From: Chryseobacterium sp. ERMR1:04
GTDB lineage: Bacteria > Bacteroidota > Bacteroidia > Flavobacteriales > Weeksellaceae
Length of the DNA stretch: 64,000 bases
Direction: 5' to 3'
Assembly (NCBI RefSeq): GCF_001297705.1
Contig: NZ_LIRF01000005.1
Coordinates: 372,001-436,000, forward strand
Shown in pieces: positions 26,836 to 36,676 of this stretch. The notes beneath the pieces are model-generated. The model was not told where the DNA came from. It made no database searches and was given only the letters and a program-made list of their open reading frames with translations. Position 1 is the stretch's first letter; each line of letters opens with the position of its first letter. The position numbers were made by a program, and so were the translations under genes.

Positions 26836-28419
26836 ATGCACGAGTTATTACCTTTCATGTTGGCCCTTATTGTGGTCATTGTATTGATAGAAATGTTGGC
26901 AGATAAATTAAGGATAGCCTATCCTATACTCTTGGTAGTGGTAGGGTTGATGCTTAGTTTTATTCCGGGCCTCCCCACAATACAGATAGATCCGGATATG
27001 ATCTTTTTTATATTTTTACCACCACTTTTGTTTGAAGCATCATGGACTATCTCTTTTAAGGAAATGAAAAAATGGTGGCGAATGATTAGCAGTTTTGCTT
27101 TTATAGTTGTGTTTTTCTCTGCGCTCACCGTTGCGTTGCTTACCAATTATTTTATTCCCGGGTTTACCTTGGCTTTAGGCTTTTTATTGGGTGGAATTGT
27201 ATCTCCTCCCGATGCGGTAAGTACGGGTGCTATTATGAAATTTGTGAAAATTCCTAAATCTACCTCGGCCATATTAGAAGGGGAAAGTTTACTGAATGAT
27301 GCTTCATCATTAATTATTGTAAGATTTGCGTTAGTGGCTGTGGGAACCGGACAGTTTATTTTTAAAACAGCCATTGTAGATTTCTCATGGATGGTGATTG
27401 GTGGTATTGGTATCGGGCTTTTGGGCGGATGGCTATTTATGCAGGCGCATAAAAGATTACCTACCGATGCGCCTTCCGATATTGTGTTTACCCTTGTTGA
27501 GCCTTATTTATTATATTGGGCAGCGGAACAGATGCACAGCTCGGGCGTATTGGCTGTGGTAGCAGGCGGTTTATTTTTATCCACCAGAAGATTGACTTTT
27601 TTAAGCAGTTCCAGCAGAATAAAAGGATCTAGTTTTTGGGAAGCCTTAATTTTCATTCTCAATGGTATCGTGTTTATGATCATTGGTTTAGCGCTTCCTG
27701 AAGTGGTGAAAGGCTTACGGGAAGATGGGATCCCTTTAAATAAAGCGATTCTTTACGGCGCAGCGGTTACGGTTATTTTAATTGGGACCAGAATGATCTC
27801 TTCTTATGGCGCGATGATCGCCACTATTATATTCAGGCCAAGCCTTAGACTCGGGAGTGAAATCAGTAGAAAAAGAAGATTTGCGATGCCTTTATTATTA
27901 GGCTGGACAGGAATGAGAGGGGTGGTGTCATTGGCTGCGGCTTTATCAATTCCTTTAACATTGCCGAGTGGCGAAGCTTTTCCACATAGAAATCTTATTT
28001 TATTTGTCACGTTTGTTGTGATCTTACTGACGCTTTTAATTCAGGGGCTTACCCTTCCTTATATTATTAAGCGCTCCAATCTTTTTAATTTTACCAGAGA
28101 ATTATCTGAAGAAGAAGCTAAGACCAGAGTGAAAAATCATCTGGTAGTAGAAACCATCCGTTTGTTGAAAGAGAAGCAAGAAAAAGGCTTGTATAAAGAT
28201 TCTCATTTAGAAAAAATGATCGCTATGTGGGAGCATAAGATCAGCCAGCCTGAAAATCTGAGAATGCCGGAAAGCTCTAAACAAAATTATTTGGAAGTAT
28301 TGGAAAGTCAGCGTCAGTTTTTAGCGACCTTAAACAAAGATCCTGAATTACATGAAGAATACATCAACTGGCAAATTCGCCAAATTGATTTGGAAGAAGA
28401 ACGTATAAGACTTTTATAA
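26836..28419 (+). CDS. CPA1-family Na+/H+ antiporter (NhaP type)
   Basis: 527 residues. About 12 membrane helices fill ~1-415, with FIFLPPLLFEASW, the ion-binding ESLLNDASSLIIV (Asn-Asp pair) and LLGWTGMRGVVSLAAALSIP, all hallmarks of the NhaP/NHE branch. A charged cytoplasmic tail (~415-527) is rich in Glu and Lys. It exchanges Na+ (or K+) for H+ and serves pH and salt homeostasis. It sits directly behind the RND adaptor remnant, with no clear promoter of its own. Confidence 0.92.
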   Translation: MHELLPFMLALIVVIVLIEMLADKLRIAYPILLVVVGLMLSFIPGLPTIQIDPDMIFFIFLPPLLFEASWTISFKEMKKWWRMISSFAFIVVFFSALTVALLTNYFIPGFTLALGFLLGGIVSPPDAVSTGAIMKFVKIPKSTSAILEGESLLNDASSLIIVRFALVAVGTGQFIFKTAIVDFSWMVIGGIGIGLLGGWLFMQAHKRLPTDAPSDIVFTLVEPYLLYWAAEQMHSSGVLAVVAGGLFLSTRRLTFLSSSSRIKGSSFWEALIFILNGIVFMIIGLALPEVVKGLREDGIPLNKAILYGAAVTVILIGTRMISSYGAMIATIIFRPSLRLGSEISRKRRFAMPLLLGWTGMRGVVSLAAALSIPLTLPSGEAFPHRNLILFVTFVVILLTLLIQGLTLPYIIKRSNLFNFTRELSEEEAKTRVKNHLVVETIRLLKEKQEKGLYKDSHLEKMIAMWEHKISQPENLRMPESSKQNYLEVLESQRQFLATLNKDPELHEEYINWQIRQIDLEEERIRLL

Positions 28420-28509
28420 TTAATAAACTTAGGCAATGCATAATAAAAAAAAGTTGAGAATGCATTTTGGCACAGATATTACTTGTATTATGATATCAAA
28501 ACTCACAAA

Positions 28510-28791
28510 ATGATCGATCATAATGAAAATAAGTACCTCGTATATGAATATTTGGTTTTAAGTATTAGAAAGAATTTTAATTTGGAGATCAATCTTTTTA
28601 ACGAATATATTTTAGCCCAAAATATTGTTTCCAAAACAAGAATTATTGTCCCCACATTTTCAGATAAAATCACCAGTAATCCAAGAATAAAGATGTTTTT
28701 AACAGCACTTATTTTAAGCCTAAACAGCATGAATTACAATGTAACCGATCTGAAAAAAGAAGTAGAATATCTAAAGAGTTCAGATTCATGA
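28510..28791 (+). CDS. Small hypothetical protein
   Basis: 93 residues from ATG 28510 (an earlier ATG at 28483 is less likely). Predicted mostly helical, with no signal peptide: LVYEYLVLSIRKNFNLEI and a C-terminal LSLNSMNYNVTDLKKEVEYL helix. I recognise no family. The base composition and codon use look like the neighbours, and a strong terminator sits 44 bases after its stop, which favours a real gene. Confidence 0.5.
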   Translation: MIDHNENKYLVYEYLVLSIRKNFNLEINLFNEYILAQNIVSKTRIIVPTFSDKITSNPRIKMFLTALILSLNSMNYNVTDLKKEVEYLKSSDS

Positions 28792-28834
28792 ACTGCTGCA
28801 TGAAAATAACAAATTTTACCGTAATTAATTAAAA

Positions 28835-28875
28835 TACAATAAAGTCCCTCACTCATCAGTAGGGACTTTATTGTA
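28835..28875. terminator. Bidirectional terminator between converging genes
   Basis: Perfect 15-bp stem: TACAATAAAGTCCCT (28835-28849) and AGGGACTTTATTGTA (28861-28875), 11-base loop, A-rich on the left and T-rich on the right. It serves the plus-strand small gene and the minus-strand signalling operon. Confidence 0.88.
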
Positions 28876-28892
28876 TTAAATGATCGTGTATT

Positions 28893-29255
28893 TTAGTCTA
28901 AATATTTAGCTACTTTTCCTTCCAGATCATCAAGGTTAAAAGGTTTCCCCACATAATCATCTGCCTGAGCTTCTTTGGCCAACGCTACAATATCATTGTT
29001 TGCGGTAACGTAAATTACAGGAATATGTTTGAATTCTTCATGACTTTTCAAAAGTTTTGTAGCTTCAACACCTCCAATTTTTGGAATCCAATTATCCATC
29101 AGGATAACATCCGGCTGATACTTGGTTACTTTTTCTACGATATCATGAGAGGTTTCTGAAATTTCGACTTCATATCCGTTCTCCTCAAAGATGATGGTAA
29201 TTACTTCTAGAATAGTTGTGTCATCATCGAAAATCAAAATTTTCTTTTTACTCAT
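28893..29255 (-). CDS. Single-domain response regulator
   Basis: 120 residues, a receiver domain alone. Conserved positions are present: acidic residues in ILIFDDDTTI, phospho-acceptor Asp in DVILMDNWIPKIGG, Thr in VIYVTANND and Lys in DYVGKPFN. With no output domain it must pass its signal by protein contact or act as a phosphate sink. Last gene of the six-gene minus-strand signalling operon. Confidence 0.9.
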   Translation of the reverse strand: MSKKKILIFDDDTTILEVITIIFEENGYEVEISETSHDIVEKVTKYQPDVILMDNWIPKIGGVEATKLLKSHEEFKHIPVIYVTANNDIVALAKEAQADDYVGKPFNLDDLEGKVAKYLD

Positions 29256-29293
29256 AGTAGTTCTATTTAAATCCTAAGTTTTTTCTTTTTTTT

Positions 29294-29866
29294 TTATAAT
29301 TGATTAATATAATCCGCTAGATTATCCGGGGTAATAATCAGATCATATTCAATTTCATCCACGGCATGTTTCGGCATATAATCTACTTCTGCGGTCTCCG
29401 GATCCTGAATCCATACTTGGCCGGTGTTTTTTTTAATATACCCTAAACCTTCCACACCGTCTGCATTGGCACCGGAAAGTAAAACTCCGATCACATTTTC
29501 ACCATAAATTTCTGCGGCAGATTTAAAAGTGACATCAATGGACGGTCGAGAATAATTCATTTTTTCTGAACTGTCCAGCGACATGAGTTTTTTATTTTCA
29601 AACAACAAATGATAATCTGCGGGAACGATGTATAATATATTGTTTTGAATTTCTGTTTTATCCTCAATTTCAACCACTTTCCTTGATGAAAACTGCTGTA
29701 GCAAAACAGGAAGGATACTTGTAGAGCCTGCCTTTCTGTGAACAATCAGTACAATAGGAAAAGCCAATTTTTCATTCAGATTTTTAACCATTTCCAGAAT
29801 CACCTGCAAGCTTCCTGCGGATCCTCCGATGACGATTAATTCTGTATTTGTGTTTTTTGATTTCAT
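29294..29866 (-). CDS. Stand-alone CheB-type methylesterase domain
   Basis: 190 residues, the catalytic CheB domain without the usual N-terminal receiver. The Ser-His-Asp triad is readable: Ser16 in VIGGSAGSL, His43 in LIVHRKAGS and Asp136 in LLSGANADGVEG. CheB removes methyl esters from glutamates of chemoreceptors. No methyl-accepting receptor is encoded in the window; the neighbouring hybrid kinase with its Glu/Gln-rich coiled coil is a possible substrate (inference). It starts 11 bases after cheR. Confidence 0.88.
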   Translation of the reverse strand: MKSKNTNTELIVIGGSAGSLQVILEMVKNLNEKLAFPIVLIVHRKAGSTSILPVLLQQFSSRKVVEIEDKTEIQNNILYIVPADYHLLFENKKLMSLDSSEKMNYSRPSIDVTFKSAAEIYGENVIGVLLSGANADGVEGLGYIKKNTGQVWIQDPETAEVDYMPKHAVDEIEYDLIITPDNLADYINQL

Positions 29867-29877
29867 GCTAAAGGCAT

Positions 29878-30708
29878 TTAATGATGATCCAGTTTTTTCC
29901 AGATCTTTTGATCTTCTACCTGATGATAAGATTTGTCTAAATTAGAAAATCTTAGCGTTTCTTTTGATCCCAATGCCAAATAACCTAAATTCTCCAGGCT
30001 GTCATCAAAAAGGCGGAAAACACGTTCCTGTAATCCTCGGTCAAAATAGATCAGCACATTCCGGCAGATAATTAACTGAAAACTGTTAAATGAACTGTCT
30101 GACACCAAGTTGTGTGTTGATAAGATGAGTTTTTCCTGTAAACTTTTATCAAATCGTACACTGTCATAATTGGCCGTGTAGTACTCTGAAAAATCTTTTT
30201 TACCACCAGATAACATATAGTTTTCAGAATATAATTTCATCTGTTGCAACGGAAAAACCCCTGCTCTTGCGGTTTCCAATACCGAAGGATTAAGATCTGT
30301 TCCGTAGATCAATGATTTGTGGTAAAGATTGGCCTCTTTAAGCAAGATGGCTATAGAATAGGCTTCTTCACCGGTAGAACAACCCGCGACCCAAATTCTG
30401 ATCAGCGGATAGGTTCCCAATTGCGGCAATATTTTTTCGCGCAACGTTTTAAAGAAAATAGGATCGCGGAACATTTCGGTTACATTCACCGTGATTTCTT
30501 CTACAAAACGCTTTAGATATTCAGGATCGTTAAGGATGGTATATCTCAATTCTGCAAAACTGGTGAATCTGTCAATCAAACAAATACGATTAACCCTGCG
30601 TTTAAAAGAGGCTCTGCTGTATTCGGAAAAATCGTATCCGTACATGGCGTACACATCTTTAATCAAGTGTTCTACTTCTTCATCTTTTACGATACTGGGT
30701 TCTAGCAT
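29878..30708 (-). CDS. CheR-type protein-glutamate methyltransferase
   Basis: 276 residues, normal length. An N-terminal helical domain (residues 1-70, YDFSEYSRASFKRRVNRICL) is followed by the SAM-dependent domain with VAGCSTGEEAYSIAILL, YGTDLNPSVLETAR and LIICRNVLIYFD. It methylates glutamates on signalling proteins. The start codon abuts the stop of the preceding receiver gene directly, showing tight co-translation. Confidence 0.92.
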   Translation of the reverse strand: MLEPSIVKDEEVEHLIKDVYAMYGYDFSEYSRASFKRRVNRICLIDRFTSFAELRYTILNDPEYLKRFVEEITVNVTEMFRDPIFFKTLREKILPQLGTYPLIRIWVAGCSTGEEAYSIAILLKEANLYHKSLIYGTDLNPSVLETARAGVFPLQQMKLYSENYMLSGGKKDFSEYYTANYDSVRFDKSLQEKLILSTHNLVSDSSFNSFQLIICRNVLIYFDRGLQERVFRLFDDSLENLGYLALGSKETLRFSNLDKSYHQVEDQKIWKKLDHH

Positions 30709-31074
30709 TTATGATAGTTTTTCTATGGCAGTTATCAGTTGATCGACATCAATAGGTTTTGATACATAATCCTGTGCTCCGGCATCCAGACATTTCTGGC
30801 GGTCTTCAGGCATGGCCTGCGCCGTAACCGAAATAATATCTACTCCGCTGATGGATGGGGTGTTTCGGATGATCTTAATGGCTTCATATCCGTCCATTTC
30901 AGGCATCATCATATCCATCAATACAACATTGATTCCGTCATCTTTTTGTAAGATCTGGATGGCTTCTTGCGCCATTGTAGAACTTTCAATTTGATAACCC
31001 CTTGACTTCAGTGTCAATTTAAGTGCAAATATATTACGTGGATCATCGTCCACAATTAAAATTTTCTTATTCAT
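30709..31074 (-). CDS. Single-domain response regulator
   Basis: 121 residues, a receiver alone: ILIVDDDPRNIFAL, phospho-acceptor Asp in VLMDMMMPEMDGYEAI, IISVTAQAM and YVSKPIDVDQL. It is very similar to the third receiver of the hybrid kinase upstream (same DDDxRNIF, MDMMMPEMDGYE and SKPIDxDQL text), which suggests it arose by duplication of that domain and may compete for or receive phosphate from the same kinase. Confidence 0.9.
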   Translation of the reverse strand: MNKKILIVDDDPRNIFALKLTLKSRGYQIESSTMAQEAIQILQKDDGINVVLMDMMMPEMDGYEAIKIIRNTPSISGVDIISVTAQAMPEDRQKCLDAGAQDYVSKPIDVDQLITAIEKLS

Positions 31075-31088
31075 CAGAATTTATCTGT

Positions 31089-34000
31089 TTAACTTTCATA
31101 TAACCAAACACGTAACAACGATAATAATTGGTCTATATCCACAGGCTTCGATATGTAATCTGAGGCGCCTGCAGCGATACATTTTTCACGGTCACCGATC
31201 ATTGATTTGGCGGTGATTGCAATAATAGGAAGACGCATGAATGATGGCATCTTTCTTATTTCTTTTATGGTTTCGTATCCATCCATTTCCGGCATCATCA
31301 TATCCATCAACACAACGTCGATATCAGGATTTTCTTTCATCTTTTCTAACGCCTGTTTGCCGTCCATTGCCAGCACAACTTCTACTTTGTATTTCTCCAG
31401 CGCTTTGGTTAAAGAAAAGATATTACGAACGTCATCATCGGTAATCAGAATTTTTTTACCTTTCAAAACTTCGGTTAATGAACCTAATACTTTATTTTTA
31501 ATGGTTTCAGAACTGTTTTTTTCTTCCACCAAATGCAAAAATAATCCTACTTCATCTAAAATTCTTTGGTAAGAATGTGCTGTTTTTACGACAATAGAAT
31601 CTGCGTATTGTTTGATTTTAAGCTCTTCTGATTGGGTTAAATTATGCCCGGTAAAAATAATAATCGGCAGATTTTCAAGTCCTTCATAACTTTTAATAGA
31701 TTCTATGATCTGATATTGGTTTCCTTTTGAGGCGCCAATGTCTAAGATTACACAGTCAGAATTACCTTCTGTTAGAGCTTTTACACAATCTTCCACATTA
31801 TTTTCTACCGATAATGAGATGTTGAAATTGCCTAAATAGTAGGAGAGTGCGCTTGCATGTTTCTCGTTTTCTTCTACAATTAAAACTTTTTGCGGAGATT
31901 TTTGTAGCGCTTCTTCAATCTTTTTGAAAACATCAGCCATCTGATCCAGCGCCATCGGTTTATTAATGAAATCAATAGCCCCTTTCATCAGGCTTTCCTT
32001 TTTCACATGTAAAACAGACATCATGTGAACCGGAATATGCTTGGTCTGTGGGTTTGATTTTAATTCATCCATCACTTGCCATCCGTCTTTTACAGGCAAC
32101 TGAACATCCAATAAAATAGCTTCCGGATGATATTGAAGCGCAGTAGATAACGCATGGTCACCTCTTACCGCAACAACGCCTTTGTATTTTTGAAGACGAG
32201 CGTATTTCAATAATGCTTTAGCAAAATTAATGTCATCTTCAACAATTAAAATAACCTTGTCATCTTTAGAAATTGTATCACGGTCATCGGGTACATCTTC
32301 CGGAATTTCTAAGGTGTTGACAGGAAGGGTGTATTGAGCTTCACCATCATCAAGAATATTTTGAATTTCTTCTACATCTTCCCGAATCGTTTCCATTAAT
32401 TGTTGATCAGTTTCAGGCTGAACGGCTTCAGAGATTGCTTTGATGGGAATAACCAGGCTAAACTCACTTCCTTCATTCACTTTGCTGGTCAACATTAATT
32501 CACCTCCTAATAATCGGGCGATTTCTCTACTTATGGAAAGACCTAAACCTGTTCCTCCAAATTTTCTTCGGGTAGAACCGTCTGCTTGTTGGAAAGCTTC
32601 AAAAATGATTTTTTGTTTGTCTTCTGCAATCCCGATTCCGGTATCTTTTACACTGAAAATAATGAAATCGTTATTCTTAGGATCTTTTTTAATGTTTAAA
32701 TGAATGCTACCTTTCGTGGTAAATTTTGCAGCATTTGACAGTAGATTTCTCATGACCTGATCTACACGTAAACGGTCAGTTTCAATCGATTTTTCTACAT
32801 TATTTTCTATTTCAACAGTAAATTCAATTCCTTTTTCTTTCAGAATAGGATTGAATAGGTTTTTTAAATCTTGTACCACTTCCTCAATCACGACATCTTC
32901 ATATTCCAGTGTCATTTTACCTGACTCTATTTTTGCCAGATCTAAAATTTCATCAATCAAGGTTAATAAACTGCTTCCTGAACTCTGGATTACTTTAGCA
33001 GATTCTACTTGGTCTTCATTTAAGTTTTCATCAGGATTTTCAGCTATCAAACGGGAGAGAAGTAGAATTGAATTCAGAGGCGTGCGCAGTTCGTGCGACA
33101 TATTCGCCAAAAATTCAGATTTGTACTTGGTGCTTAGGGCAAGTTCTTCTACTTTTTTCTGAATTTCATTGTTACGTTCTGCAATCAGGTGATTTTTATC
33201 TTCCAATAATCTTGAACGTTCTTCCAGTTCGGCATTGGCCTGCATCAGTTCTTCCTGCTGAACTTTTAATTCTTCTTCTGAAGCCTGTAGTTTTTGAGTC
33301 TGAGCTTCTAGTTCTGTGTTAAGATTCTCCAATTCAGAATGTTGAACTTGTAATTCTTCTGATTGTGCTTGGGTTTCTTCCAGTAATTGCTGTTCTTTTT
33401 CACGGCTTTTTCCAGCGCTTAAAGCAATCCCGATATTTCGGCTGCATTCCGCAAAATAATCAATTCTTTCTTCTTCAAAATTGGTTGTTGAGCCCAGTTC
33501 TAATACTCCGATTGTATTTCCATCTGCTACAATGGGAAGTAATAATATTCCGTAGATCTTTATTTTACTGCTGGCAAAAGTGACGGTGAAATCATCTTCG
33601 TGAAGATTGTTATACACCTGCATCTTTTCACTAACAAAGGTTTGTCCCACCATTCCTTCTCCTAGCTCAAAGGTCTTTTTCATATTGCTTTCCAGACCAA
33701 AGACGCTATTTAATTTTAAAATACCTTCATCAAAAAGATACAATGAACCATTGATACAGTTGCCGTATTCAATTAATTGAGCTAATGATTTATTGGCAAC
33801 TTCTTTTACCGATTTATTACCAACCAAAGATTCATTTAATATCGCAAGACCTTTCTGGCGCCAATCGCTTTTGTTGATTTTGTCAAATGACTTTTTCAAC
33901 GAGTCGGTCATATTATTAAGAGAGTCTACTAAATCACCCAAATCATCCTCAGAATGATCTGTGGCTCTTTGGCTGTAGTCTCCATTGGCCACTCTGTTGG

Positions 34001-34697
34001 CCACTTGCTGAATGGCACTTACACGTTTACTGATCTCTACATCTTTTGCTTTTAATTGTTTTTCAAGCTTATCTCTGCGGATCAAATCTGCTCGTAACTT
34101 TATATAGAAAAATAGAGTAACCACGATGGCTGCTAATGCAGAAAAGATAATGAATAAAACGGTTGTGTTAGAAGAACGGTTAAGATCTTTATTCTTGATA
34201 GCTAGCTGGGCTTCTTCATATTGCACAAAATCACGAACAAGCAAACGGCATTTATCCATGTATGTTTTACTCATCAACACCTGTTGCTGAGTCATCACAA
34301 TACCTTTTCTCCTGTTTTCTACAAAAAGCTTTAGATTGCTAATATTGCTATCAACATTTTGCTGTAAACTATTTAAACGCTCTAGCTGCTGCTTATCTTT
34401 AAGATCTAATGCTTTGGCACGTTCGAAAGCTTTAGGATAATCTACTAAGCTACGTTTGTACGGATCTAAAAAACTTTCTTTCCCTGTCAGTTGGTAGCCT
34501 CTGTTTCCTGTTTCAGCATCTAAAAGAGCAATCAATACATCTTTTACAGCGGTCACAGAACGGCGGCTTTGGGATAAACTTTCCCTATGTTCCATCTGTC
34601 GTTGGATGCTTATATAGGAAGCGATTGAACTTGCGATCAAGATCAATAAAGATATGCCCACTCCAAACTGAAGATTTCTTATGATTTTTTTCGGCAT
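31089..34697 (-). CDS. Large hybrid histidine kinase: CHASE3-HAMP-GAF-HK-three receivers
   Basis: 1202 residues. Order: membrane helix ~9-30; CHASE3 sensor ~40-175 (ETGNRGYQLTGKESFLDPY); second helix ~180-200; HAMP ~205-285 (RVANGDYSQRA); GAF ~300-425; a long coiled coil ~428-525 rich in EE/QE pairs; HisKA with His535 (NMSHELRTPLNSI); HATPase; then three receivers. Receiver 1 (VILIVEDD, LLDVQLPVKDGW) and 3 (LITDDD, MDMMMPEMDGYE) look complete. Receiver 2 keeps an Asp (VILDIGASKG) but has lost the usual residues around it, so it may not be phosphorylated. Signal unknown. Operon partner of CheR/CheB-like genes downstream. Confidence 0.92.
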   Translation of the reverse strand: MPKKIIRNLQFGVGISLLILIASSIASYISIQRQMEHRESLSQSRRSVTAVKDVLIALLDAETGNRGYQLTGKESFLDPYKRSLVDYPKAFERAKALDLKDKQQLERLNSLQQNVDSNISNLKLFVENRRKGIVMTQQQVLMSKTYMDKCRLLVRDFVQYEEAQLAIKNKDLNRSSNTTVLFIIFSALAAIVVTLFFYIKLRADLIRRDKLEKQLKAKDVEISKRVSAIQQVANRVANGDYSQRATDHSEDDLGDLVDSLNNMTDSLKKSFDKINKSDWRQKGLAILNESLVGNKSVKEVANKSLAQLIEYGNCINGSLYLFDEGILKLNSVFGLESNMKKTFELGEGMVGQTFVSEKMQVYNNLHEDDFTVTFASSKIKIYGILLLPIVADGNTIGVLELGSTTNFEEERIDYFAECSRNIGIALSAGKSREKEQQLLEETQAQSEELQVQHSELENLNTELEAQTQKLQASEEELKVQQEELMQANAELEERSRLLEDKNHLIAERNNEIQKKVEELALSTKYKSEFLANMSHELRTPLNSILLLSRLIAENPDENLNEDQVESAKVIQSSGSSLLTLIDEILDLAKIESGKMTLEYEDVVIEEVVQDLKNLFNPILKEKGIEFTVEIENNVEKSIETDRLRVDQVMRNLLSNAAKFTTKGSIHLNIKKDPKNNDFIIFSVKDTGIGIAEDKQKIIFEAFQQADGSTRRKFGGTGLGLSISREIARLLGGELMLTSKVNEGSEFSLVIPIKAISEAVQPETDQQLMETIREDVEEIQNILDDGEAQYTLPVNTLEIPEDVPDDRDTISKDDKVILIVEDDINFAKALLKYARLQKYKGVVAVRGDHALSTALQYHPEAILLDVQLPVKDGWQVMDELKSNPQTKHIPVHMMSVLHVKKESLMKGAIDFINKPMALDQMADVFKKIEEALQKSPQKVLIVEENEKHASALSYYLGNFNISLSVENNVEDCVKALTEGNSDCVILDIGASKGNQYQIIESIKSYEGLENLPIIIFTGHNLTQSEELKIKQYADSIVVKTAHSYQRILDEVGLFLHLVEEKNSSETIKNKVLGSLTEVLKGKKILITDDDVRNIFSLTKALEKYKVEVVLAMDGKQALEKMKENPDIDVVLMDMMMPEMDGYETIKEIRKMPSFMRLPIIAITAKSMIGDREKCIAAGASDYISKPVDIDQLLSLLRVWLYES

Positions 34698-34702
34698 GAA
34701 AA

Positions 34703-36178
34703 TTAATTTAATGGTAACGTGAAATAAAATGTAGATCCTGCATCTACTTTACTTGATACTCCGATGTTTCCGTGGTGTTGCTTAATGATCTCTGAACAGA
34801 TAAACAAGCCGATTCCCATTCCCTGAAACTGTAGCGAAGATTCTTCTACACGATAAAATTTATGAAATACGGCATCTTGTTTAAAATCTGGAATTCCGAT
34901 CCCGAAATCTGTAATATTTACCTTGATTTCCTGTTCTTCTTCATCAACGAAGGTTGTTATAATGACTTGGTTGTTCTGAGGAGAATATTTGATTGCATTG
35001 GTAAGGAAGTTAATTAAAACCTGCTCGATACGGATCTCATCCAACGGAATAAGAATATCAGGCTTGATGCCGTGCCAGTCAATTTTTATCTGACGGTCTT
35101 CGTGCGTTTGTAATATGGTTTCAATCGCATTTTGGATAACATTCCCAATATTGGTAAGTTTTTTATTGATCTTTAGTTTGCCATTTTCAATTTTGGAAAC
35201 ATCCAATAAATCGGTGATCAAAGTATTCAGTTTTTCGATCTGATCCTGAACTTTAATCATGAAACCAGCCTCAGCACCTTCTTTGTCCAGCTTTAATTTA
35301 CGGTCTAATAGTTGAACGTATGCTTTGATGCTGGTAAGCGGAGTTTTTAATTCGTGACTGGCAATACTCAGAAATTCGTCTTTTTCTTTTTCAACTTTTT
35401 TCTGATCATTAATGTCTGTAAAGGTTCCCACCCAGTTTTTTATCGTGTTTTCTTCATACACAGGCGTCACTCGGAGGAGGTGATAACGGTAATCGCCGGA
35501 TTCAATATTTTTTATTCTGACCTCTAATTCCAGCGCTTTTGCTTTCTTTCTGCAACGCTCAAATTCTTCTTGGATATTGAAGTCATCGGGGTGTGTCTCG
35601 GGGAATTCCTGTTCAGAATCCGAATATTCATGCCACTTACGATTTACAAAATCTACAATTCCGTCTTCATTTAAAGTAAAAGCAATTTGAGGTAAAGATT
35701 CCAGCATCAGATGAAAATGATCGATCTGAGATTTCATCGTAACCTGAGATTCTCTTCTTCCTTTTACTTCCAGCTCCAGACTTTGTTGCGTTTTTTGCAT
35801 CGCAATATTCTTTTCCTGAAGGTTATAGAAAGTCTTTACTTTAAGCAGTAGAATTTCCGGATCTATAGGTTTTGTTACGTAGTCTTTCCCTCCTGAAGCG
35901 TATCCGCGGGTGATGAATTTTTTTTCAGTATTTACGGCAGACAGAAATATGATAGGAATTTCCTTTGTTTTGCTGTAGTCCGCTAATGTTTCTGCAACTT
36001 CAAAACCATCCATGTCGGGCATTTGCACATCCAGGATGATGAGGGCGTAATTATTTTTTAGTGCTTTTCCCAATGCTTCTTCACCGGAACTGGCTATATC
36101 AACCTGAAAATCTTTAGATTCTAATAATTTTTTTAGGGAATAAAGATTATTTTGGTTATCATCAACAATTAAGATCAT
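34703..36178 (-). CDS. Receiver-PAS-histidine kinase
   Basis: 491 residues. An N-terminal receiver (~1-120; ILIVDDNQNNLYSL, Asp in LIILDVQMPDMDGFE, YVTKPIDPEIL) is followed by a PAS fold (~150-265; ESLPQIAFTLNEDGIVDFVN), HisKA with His275 (SIASHELKTPLTSIKAY) and HATPase (EQVLINFLTNAIKYSPQN, GMGIGLFICSEII). No membrane segment, so it is cytoplasmic and probably receives phosphate or contacts from another kinase. First gene of the signalling operon, 5 bases before the hybrid kinase. Confidence 0.92.
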   Translation of the reverse strand: MILIVDDNQNNLYSLKKLLESKDFQVDIASSGEEALGKALKNNYALIILDVQMPDMDGFEVAETLADYSKTKEIPIIFLSAVNTEKKFITRGYASGGKDYVTKPIDPEILLLKVKTFYNLQEKNIAMQKTQQSLELEVKGRRESQVTMKSQIDHFHLMLESLPQIAFTLNEDGIVDFVNRKWHEYSDSEQEFPETHPDDFNIQEEFERCRKKAKALELEVRIKNIESGDYRYHLLRVTPVYEENTIKNWVGTFTDINDQKKVEKEKDEFLSIASHELKTPLTSIKAYVQLLDRKLKLDKEGAEAGFMIKVQDQIEKLNTLITDLLDVSKIENGKLKINKKLTNIGNVIQNAIETILQTHEDRQIKIDWHGIKPDILIPLDEIRIEQVLINFLTNAIKYSPQNNQVIITTFVDEEEQEIKVNITDFGIGIPDFKQDAVFHKFYRVEESSLQFQGMGIGLFICSEIIKQHHGNIGVSSKVDAGSTFYFTLPLN

Positions 36179-36219
36179 AGGAATGGAAAATCAATAATTA
36201 ATTATGTTTACTCTTGTGT

Positions 36220-36227
36220 CAAAAATA
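36220..36227 (-). promoter_or_regulatory. -7 promoter box TATTTTTG of the signalling operon
   Basis: Exact TAnnTTTG match on the minus strand, 41 bases before the start codon at 36178. No -33 box at ideal spacing. The rest of the gap to 36676 is AT-rich with no gene; a small palindrome ATCTCT-GT-AGAGAT lies at 36662-36675, next to the stop of the following gene. Confidence 0.5.
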
Positions 36228-36676
36228 CTCACAAAATTCCGAAAAACATTTATTTTTTAACCATTTTATGCTTATGTACCACATATTTTGGGTTTTCGGT
36301 TAGATTTTCAGAAAAAAATTAATTATTGATTATGTAATGAATGGTTGTATTCCATTGGTATATTGCAAATAGTTTGAATTAAAACTATCGACATTAAAAT
36401 TATGAAGGTTAAAATGCCGGAATTTTATATCTTTTTAGCGTGGTCGAGATGGAGTAGCGGGTGTTAATAAAGTAATAATAAAAAAATACCCCTTATTAAA
36501 CTTTTATGGAGTTATATAAGAGGTACTATAGTAATAAAAATAGAGATTTATATTGAGTTTGCGATCAATTAGGCCAACCTTATCCTATTAAAAAAAATAT
36601 CAAAAATCTTATGCTGCGAGCAGAATAATATAATGATAATAGCAGTGATTTGCGGTTGATGATCTCTGTAGAGATT

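Noticed and set aside
32440..33583. Several plus-strand ORFs of 70-100 residues in the hybrid kinase gene
   Set aside because: They lie opposite a full-length kinase with clear motifs; composition is that of antisense reading.
36600..36676. Terminator for the T9SS cargo gene at 36662-36675
   Set aside because: A 6-bp palindrome exists but there is no T run on the minus-strand side.
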